In this document: in pieces, positions 58,062-64,000 of the stretch | Numbering within the stretch: the first letter of the stretch is position 1 | How the letters are laid out: each line of letters starts with the position of its first letter | NCBI RefSeq assembly: GCF_021462225.1 | Contig: NC_061801.1 | Location: forward strand, 9,916,125 to 9,980,124 | From: Girardinichthys multiradiatus | Taxonomy: Eukaryota > Chordata > Actinopteri > Cyprinodontiformes > Goodeidae | Direction: 5' to 3' | DNA: 64,000 bases | Program-made: the position numbers and the translations under genes | The notes under the pieces: generated by a model | The model's input: the letters and a program-made list of their open reading frames with translations, nothing else | Databases searched by the model: none | Told to the model about the DNA's origin: nothing

Positions 58062-59871
58062 TGTTGGGACCCACAGCCATGGATTTCAACATTAAACTCC
58101 AGTATGGACCTTTCTAGAACTTTCAAAATAAGGTGCATTAACCTTCTTCCGGCACAGCCAGGAAACGGGATAACTGCGGACTTCCTGTGACGCCACTACC
58201 CGAATAAAAATACAGCTGTTGCTACATCTGCCCTCTTTCCACACGGCCTCTAGTGGGACCGGTCAGGGGAGGCCCAGCGCGCTGATGTCTCTTTGCTGGC
58301 AAACAGACATAAACTCTCCAACTGGATCCAAGGATGTCATACAATCATCGATCATATGCAAAGTTATGTACAAATGAAATACTGTCTGTGTATCCAATAT
58401 TTTCATTCATGAACGGGGGTAGTTAAGGTACAAGCGTTGCTGGACTGTCTCTCCGAGCCCTGTAGGAGCAACCGGTGTTCGAGAGAAAGCCCCTGCAAAG
58501 ACGCAGTCTCCCAGTCTGGAAGGAAGACAGCAGAGACCGCAGCGGACAGGCCGCCCAGCTACAGATCCGGAGCTAACCCTTTTGTTCAGAGCAAAGGCAC
58601 CTTCAACCCCCCGCAAAGCTACCGAGCTAACCGCTTGTTGACTGTGGATACCTTCTTCAAACTTCACCCTTGGACAACGTTTCCTCACCATGGTTCATGA
58701 GGTTGAGTGTTTTGGGCAGAGACAGATTTAGAATGAAATGTTCTAAACTTTTTTCATTTTAAGAAGTTTTGTTTGTGTGAAACTCGGCTACCTTAGTGCT
58801 AGCAGGCTATCTGCAGCACACGTGCCGGTTTGTGTTCTTTGTATGTTTTTAAAGTTAAGACAAACTTTATTTAAAGGGTGATTTTTAAACAGAACATTGA
58901 TCATAACGCACCGTCCGCGCTTATGCATTTTAAACCTTATATTAACCAAGGTATTTTAAAGGTATGTGTTTGTTTCTGGTGCTAAGCTATCCGCTTCTTT
59001 GTTAGCTCAACTGCTAGCCGGTAAGAACACGTGCTTGCTATGAAGGAGTATTTAACAGAAAGGTTGTTAGTTTTCAAGCTAGTGAATAATAGTCCCTGAA
59101 CATCATTTACTAGATTTGATAACTAAGTAAACACCATTAAGCCCATTTCTCCAGAAAGATTTGGCTCGTTTCCAAAATATCCCCTTGATAATATTTCTTC
59201 AAATATTATTTGAATAAATGAAGGCAGCTAATGAGACACCGTTGAGAATTAGTCATCCAGAAGGTTTTTTTTATTCAGCAGATCATTCTTTAAAATATTA
59301 TTTTATTAAAATAATATTTTATCTGATCTTGCATTGTGCAGGGTTGTCTAAATGTTGCTGATTATTTCCTAAATTGGTTCCAAGACTAACTTAACTTCAT
59401 TTCCAGATTCTTCAAGATAATCCTTGCTTCTCAAACATAAACATTGCATGGTAATGTTGCATCACTCTTTTGGTCATAATTTCCAATCATCTTTAATCAA
59501 CTTGTTTATATTGTACATAGCCCATTAATCTTCCCTATTCTTTAATTCTGCTTGGTAGTTTTTAGTTGTATTGTTTTAGCATAGTAAAGAGTTTGTTGAT
59601 TGAAATATGTTTGACTTTGAGTTGACTTATTTCTGTTAATAAATTCTTGTATTTTAAGAAATTGTGTGAATTCATTCCATGTGTGTGCAGAGTTTATGCT
59701 GTTCAATAATGTCAGAGCTTGTCAAACACCTTTCTATTTTGTCCTAATACCATCGCCTTACTGGGCTGGTATTCACAGGATAACCCTTAACAGATCGAAA
59801 TATTATTTAATAAAATATTAAAATATTAATATTAAATATTAAATAATATTCTCAGATTCATAATCACAACA
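58062..59871 (+). mobile_element. 1810-bp LTR-like insertion with ACTG duplications
   Basis: The insertion starts TGTTGGGACCC and ends AATCACAACA, giving TGTTG/CAACA inverted termini. It is flanked by a perfect 4-bp duplication ACTG (58058-58061 and 59872-59875). Removing it plus one ACTG restores the pol reading frame exactly. The interior has no long coding frame. The left 650 bp is GC-richer, the right part strongly AT-rich, with AATAAA at about 59638 and a 31-bp perfect palindrome at 59291-59321. It is most simply a long solo LTR. A short non-autonomous LTR element cannot be excluded, though no direct terminal repeats were noticed. The orientation is tentative, from the AATAAA position. 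Confidence 0.75.
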
Positions 59872-59875
59872 ACTG

Positions 59876-60450
59876 CCTTTTTCAACCTAAACCACTCTGA
59901 GTAATGACTGATGAACTTGATGTGAAGATCTTCATTCACCTCTATAACACTCATACATATTGTAGTTTTAACTTCCACGTCGCCTTTCAAAGTTTGTTTC
60001 ATATCCGGTATGACTGGCCAGTGTTCTTTGTTCTTTGCCAGAAACTAGGGTCCAGCAATCCAGTTGTGACACTTTAGGAATGCATCTGCGTTCACTCCTC
60101 TTGACGCGTAATCAGCCGGATTCAAATCTGAGCTAACATACATCCACTGACTTGACTCTGAGTTGTCTCTGATAAGCGATACTCTGCTGCCACAAACGTT
60201 TTAAACCTGATGCTGTCACTGGAAATGTACTTCAGCACAGTAGTACTGTCTGACCAAAACATTGAGTCCTCCAGCGGCATCTGCAGCTCCTTTTTCATAA
60301 GCTTGTCCATTTTCACTGCAACAGCAGCCACTGTCAATTCCAGTCTTGGAATAGTTATTTGCTTCAATGGTGAAACTCTGGATTTACCAATAATGAAAGA
60401 GCAGTGTATTATTCCACTGCTGTTTACTATACGAAGATAGGTCATGACTG
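59876..60450 (-). pseudogene. BEL/Pao RNase H domain and following linker
   Basis: The minus strand encodes Ile-Pro-Arg-Leu-Glu-Leu-Thr (about 60335-60355), Met-Phe-Trp-Ser-Asp-Ser-Thr-Thr-Val-Leu (about 60235-60264) and, after a frame break near 60165, Leu-Asn-Pro-Ala-Asp-Tyr-Ala-Ser-Arg-Gly (about 60098-60127). This is the standard order of BEL/Pao RNase H. The first acidic motif, which should lie just upstream near 60450-60480, is missing and replaced by a hairpin (see findings). An internal stop occurs near 60048 in the linker. Confidence 0.8.
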
Positions 60451-61440
60451 CACAATTGCATCACTTCAGATGCAATTGTGCAGACAGGATTTTTCCAAAA
60501 CCCGCAGGTTTCAGGTATCTCCTCACTGTAAAACAATGAAGCTTCTTAAGATCCAAAATCCATTTTTGCATTCTTTGTGCCTTTTCAGGAGGAATGTCCT
60601 GATCCCAGGAACATCTCTTGCCACATAACTCTTACAAAAGAATTCTGGCTGGAAGTATGACAGGAGAGAGAAAACCCAAAGGGTCATATTTGGCACTGAC
60701 AAACGAGAGGAGACCACGTCTCATCTGAGGCATGTGTCTTGTGTTGATCCTGATCTTAAACACATCCAATTCAGCACACCAGTTAACTCCTAGAACCCTC
60801 TCATCAGGTAACACATCATGGCTGAGATCCAACTCTTTAACTTCTTTCACTATTTCTGTTTCAGGAATTGAACTGAGGACAGATCTGCTATTACTCATCC
60901 ATTTTGTTAGATGGAATCCTCCACTTTCATAGATGGCTGTTAAATCTCTAACCATCTCACAGGCTTGGCCTTCATCTGACACAGACAGCAGGCAATCATC
61001 AACATAAAAGTTATTCATAACTGCATGAACTGCAGCTGGTGCCACTTTGTCTTCTGCATCTTTAGTTGTTTTCTTCAGGGCAAAATTGGCACAGCTGGGG
61101 GAGGATGTGGCCCCAAACAAATGCACCACCATTTTGTAGTCTTGTAGAGGTTTAGTCAGGTCTCCTTCTGGCCACCAAAGGAACCACAGCAAATCACTGT
61201 CATCAGGCGGCACTCACACTTGGTGATACATAGCCTCTATATCTGACATTAGGGCAACATAATCATGTGTGAAGCGTGTCAAGACTCCAATAATGGAATT
61301 TGCTAAATCTGGGCCTTGCAACAATTCCCTGTTCAGTGATACACCTTGATATGATGCTGCACAGTCAAAAACTACTCTGAGTTTTTTCTTTTGTGGATGG
61401 TATACTACATGATCGGGTATGTACCAAACCTTTTATTTTC
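60451..61440 (-). pseudogene. BEL/Pao reverse transcriptase domain
   Basis: The minus strand shows Val-Phe-Asp-Cys-Ala-Ala-Ser-Tyr (about 61350-61375), [10 protein letters not shown] with the first catalytic Asp (about 61218-61247), and Phe-Tyr-Val-Asp-Asp with the catalytic pair (YVDD codons at plus 60995-61006). Asp-Pro-Leu-Gly-Phe-Leu-Ser-Pro (about 60660-60685) marks the thumb/connection as in BEL/Pao. Stops occur at 61214-61216, just after the first catalytic Asp block, and near 60630. The catalytic residues themselves are all kept, but no full-length product is possible. Confidence 0.88.
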
Positions 61441-61727
61441 AGAAGCAGAGCGTTCATTTTCCAGCTTAACTGCGTAGCCTTTACTCACTAAATCAGACAT
61501 GAAACTTGTGTACTCCATGAAAATCATCATTCTTGAGAAGTTTCTTTTTCAAATGTTCTGCTCTTTGGGCAACCAAGCTCCTTTTGTTCAGAGTGGCTGT
61601 GTTTCTTAGGGGGAGGCCAATAGAATAATGCCCATCAATCTTTTCCACTGTTTTATCAACAGACTCCATGAACTGAACATCTTCTCTTGACATTTCATGC
61701 TGTTCCTCACTAGCCTTCTCTGGGAAG
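61441..61727 (-). pseudogene. BEL/Pao region between protease and reverse transcriptase
   Basis: The open piece 61493-61693 includes Ser-Ile-Gly-Leu-Pro-Leu-Arg, a conserved stretch ahead of the reverse transcriptase in BEL/Pao polyproteins. A frameshift near 61520 moves the reading into the frame with Met-Ser-Asp-Leu-Val-Ser-Lys-Gly-Tyr. The 531-bp solo LTR lies immediately upstream. Confidence 0.75.
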
Positions 61728-62258
61728 TGTTGAAGTGTCCCTTTAACGGGGCCTTCTGCGCGTTCGTTTATTCACCGTAACCTAGAGGAATTCACAACAC
61801 ATTAGAATAAATCACACTCAGACACCGTTGTATTCAATTTAAATACCTGGACCCAGGGGGAGAGCTCATGTGGTCAGGACACACCGAGATTTCTTCTGGC
61901 TCTCTCAATGGGCTCATTTCTTTTATTAAAACACACACGAAACTGGGCAGCGCCCTTGTTTACAATATTTTCTACACATAGTCACGTACACACTTTTCCG
62001 GCTTACCATATTTAGACAGGTATTGTCCCACAGCTGCATCCCATATCTACTGATATAAGCAGGGAGTAACTCAGTCAGTTGTACTATCTCTAATTTTAAC
62101 ACACATGCAGTTCTCAGTAATTTTCCACTTTCACCATACCACTGAGAGAAATACTTCTGCAGGCCACACAATGTCTTATACTAACACATGTTACACATTT
62201 TATTTCCCACACTGGTTTTGAACATAGTAATGATGTACACACATAATATATTTCTACA
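61728..62258 (-). mobile_element. 531-bp solo LTR with GAAG duplications
   Basis: On the plus strand it begins TGTTGAAGTG and ends TTTCTACA. Read on the minus strand it is TGTAGAAA...CTTCAACA. A perfect 4-bp duplication GAAG (61724-61727 and 62259-62262) flanks it. Excising it plus one GAAG restores the pol frame across the junction. Minus-strand AATAAA signals at about 61923 and 61770 suggest a minus orientation. There is no internal coding region. The family differs from the 1810-bp insertion. Confidence 0.78.
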
Positions 62259-62262
62259 GAAG

Positions 62263-62960
62263 TCATGATTGAACTGCTGCATAAGCAAGTCCTCAACAGT
62301 AACAATCGAGACGCGATTCACAGAAGCACTTACTGTATCACCTAGTGAAGTTGTGCAGACATTTTCTCGGAGAGGACCATTACCAACCCATCCCAATATG
62401 GTTCTCACTGCATATGGACCACCATCTTCACTGTGAATGATTTCCCATGGCTCCATAGCTTGATAGACACCAAAGCCTATCAAAAGCCCAACATCTGCAT
62501 CTATGTGAGGAAGCTCAATTCCATGCAGATGTTGCCATCTTTCCAAATCTTTCTGCAATGCAATACCGTCTTTGGGCACTGGGATGTCAGAGTAGGTATA
62601 AACATCAGGAAGGTCAATATAGACACTCTCTTTCAACCCGCACACTTCTAATCCTGAGACATGATTGCTTGGTACAAATTTCTCTTGACTCATTGTACAA
62701 AGTAAAATCTCAGTTTTCTGTCCCTCTACACCAAGCTGTCTCATCAACGTCTCTGAGCAGAAAGGAGCTTGACTTCCATTATCCATAAATGCATAAGTCT
62801 CTATCAGCTTGTTGCCTTTCTTGAGCTTAACACAAACAGGCACAATTGACAGGACACAAGTGTCTTTCCCGGCCCCAGTAGCATCACAAGTTCCTCCTGA
62901 CACATGTGATGACTCACTGGTGGGGTAGCTATCATTAATGCTTTGACTACTACTTACTTG
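62263..62960 (-). pseudogene. BEL/Pao protease region
   Basis: The open minus-strand stretch 62259-62903 carries Ala-Phe-Met-Asp-Asn-Gly-Ser-Gln-Ala (about 62770-62796), the position of the aspartic protease active site. The Asn replaces the Ser/Thr/Pro seen in most relatives. Downstream come Asp-Val-Gly-Leu-Leu-Ile-Gly (about 62475-62500) and Ile-Leu-Gly-Trp-Val-Gly-Asn-Gly-Pro (about 62374-62402), conserved in BEL/Pao. This is the longest undamaged reading frame of the element. A stop just upstream, at about 62960, separates it from gag. Confidence 0.82.
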
Positions 62961-64000
62961 CTAATTCTCATTTTCCTGCGACACATGAAGCATAGTTGGA
63001 TGTCTTTTGAGGCACAGCTCACACGAAGCTCGTTTTTTGCAATCTTTACTTAAATGTCCTTGTGTCAAACAAGCAAAACAGTCCTTTTCCTTTCAGATAG
63101 TCCAGCTTCTCTTTGTGTGGCTGACTTCTGATCTTATTGCAGTCTGCTAGCGTATGCTGTTTTTCACAGAATAAACATGGCTTCTGAAATGCTCCATCAA
63201 CATTATGAGCAGAAACTTCTTGTCTTTCTGAAGAATGACCAGTTGATGCAGGTACAACATATGTAACAAAGTTACTTCCTCTTGCTCTGGATGTTCTACT
63301 CATCCTCGTACTCACATTAAGCATAATTTTATCTTCGGCTTCCTTAATATCTCCAAACAGGATCATTTGCTATTTTGGCTTGCCTATCTATGAAACTAAC
63401 AAAGTCAGGAAATTTAGTTCTTCTTCTATATTTCTCTTGAATGTCATAAGCAGCGATTCTCCACATTTCTCTTAGTTTATAAGGCATCTTGGAGACAATA
63501 GTTCTGAGATTTGTTGGATGCTCTATATCTTGGAGATGACTAATCTCTTGCATTGCATCGTTGCAACCAGTTAAAAAGAGAGAATAGCTTTGGAGAGACT
63601 TGACATCATCTTGTTTAGACAATACTGGAACAACCTGTCAATATTCTTGTGTTTATATTTTTTCCACCTGCACAGTCCTTCTTATAACTTTTTTTTATAA
63701 CTTTTTATAACTTTTTATAACTTTATAACTTTTTTAACTTTTTAATATTTATTTTCTTTAATTTGCACTACTTGCCTGCATTGTTTTTGTTTTGAAAATT
63801 TCGTTGCACCCATGTGGAGCAATGACAAATAAAGAATTCTACTCTATTGTATTCTATTCTATTCTATTTAATGTGTGGCCAGTTGAACGCTTTGTTCATA
63901 TAAGCTGTTGCAATTTTTAGCTCGTTACCATAGTGATAAGTCAGCAATTTTCTTGCTTCCTGATAACCTTCCTGGGGATTCATATGCTGGCAACGTCTGA
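62961..64000 (-). pseudogene. BEL/Pao gag, 5' end beyond window
   Basis: On the minus strand, from 64000 to about 63870, gag reads with Gln-Glu-Ala-Arg-Lys-Leu-Leu, Ala-Thr-Ala-Tyr and Ala-Phe-Asn-Trp-Pro. After the LINE insertion it resumes at about 63630 with Leu-Gln-Ser-Tyr-Ser-Leu-Phe-Leu (DUF1759-type region), and after a frameshift near 63355 it continues. Zinc-knuckle motifs follow: Cys-Leu-Phe-Cys-Glu-Lys-Gln-His (about 63160-63185) and, in a shifted frame, Cys-Phe-Ala-Cys-Leu-Thr-Gln-Gly-His (about 63050-63080) and Cys-Glu-Leu-Cys (about 63005-63020). At least two frameshifts make it a pseudogene. Confidence 0.8.
63640..63868 (+). mobile_element. L2-type LINE 3' tail inserted in gag
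   Basis: A TATAACTTTT tandem run (63690-63745) is followed by TTTCGTTGCACCCATGTGG, CAATGACAAATAAAG and an ATTCT repeat tail ending about 63868. This is the standard 3' end of fish L2-type LINEs. Gag coding sequence on the opposite strand resumes on both sides. A clear target duplication was not found, so the exact edges are approximate. Confidence 0.7.

Larger units (their letters stand above)
54734..64000 (-). mobile_element. hAT transposon, right half beyond window, holding a BEL/Pao insertion
   Basis: The left end CAGGGGTCCTCAAACTTTT at 54734 is a typical hAT terminus. The 8 bp outside it are CCATAGAA, the expected half of a hAT 8-bp duplication. The transposase reads on the minus strand (55176-56034), so this is its 3' end. 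At 56035 the transposase is interrupted by the BEL/Pao element, which runs off the window. The 5' part of the transposase and the other end should lie beyond 64000. Confidence 0.7.
56035..64000 (-). mobile_element. BEL/Pao LTR retrotransposon, 5' end beyond window
   Basis: Reading leftward from 64000 the order is gag, zinc knuckles, protease, reverse transcriptase, RNase H, integrase and 3' LTR, the order of BEL/Pao. The outer left edge is 56035, where TGTAGG begins and hAT transposase sequence stops. TTGAC (56030-56034) is the expected left copy of a 5-bp target duplication. Three later insertions (58062-59871, 61728-62258, about 63640-63868) expand it. Frame breaks and stops are present in every coding domain. 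The 5' LTR and primer-binding site are not in the window. Confidence 0.85.

Noticed and set aside
58407..58700. Overlapping frames of 87 and 94 codons on opposite strands
   Set aside because: They fall in the GC-richer left part of the 1810-bp LTR-like insertion and show no domain.

Overview
The window looks like intergenic chromosome from a bony fish, probably a teleost. No host exon could be recognised on either strand. The base composition is AT-rich. There are very long GATA/ATCT and CA microsatellites, at least a dozen decayed Tc1/mariner families, a BEL/Pao retrotransposon, a hAT transposon, L2-type LINE tails and two copies of a tRNA-like SINE-type repeat that is common in fish. The species cannot be told from the sequence. 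Nothing here supports a bacterial, phage or CRISPR-type system.

Layout. 1-5.2 kb: unique DNA, two overlapping Tc1-type remnants (one Sleeping Beauty-like), a 352-bp GATA array and a CA array. 5.2-19.1 kb: mostly unique DNA with two solo LTRs (5234-5761 and 18482-19085), each with TG...CA ends and a perfect 5-bp target duplication, a short MITE, pyrimidine-rich tracts and several candidate regulatory islands. 19-27.5 kb: four Tc1-type remnants. One carries a SINE-like insertion with a 13-bp duplication, and one keeps most of a transposase gene broken by two stops and a 3' truncation. 28.4-31.1 kb: a third LTR-like block, then a 1.86-kb TA-flanked inverted-repeat element with arms of about 460 bp, its right arm split by a second SINE-like copy. 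31-53 kb: Tc1 fragments, microsatellites (including a 558-bp ATCT array), an LINE 3' end, and GC-richer unique patches that could be conserved enhancers.

53-64 kb is the most structured part. A hAT transposon starts at 54734 with its transposase on the minus strand. A BEL/Pao retrotransposon has inserted into it: the 3' LTR is 56035-56363, pol and gag read leftward, and the 5' end lies beyond 64000. The BEL/Pao element has in turn received three later insertions: an 1810-bp LTR-like element with ACTG duplications, a 531-bp solo LTR with GAAG duplications, and a LINE 3' tail. Removing each of the two LTRs restores the pol reading frame across the junction, which fixes the order of events. All transposon genes in the window are broken; none looks able to act on its own.

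All family names come from recognising motifs by eye. No database search was run. The regulatory islands rest only on composition and motif content.
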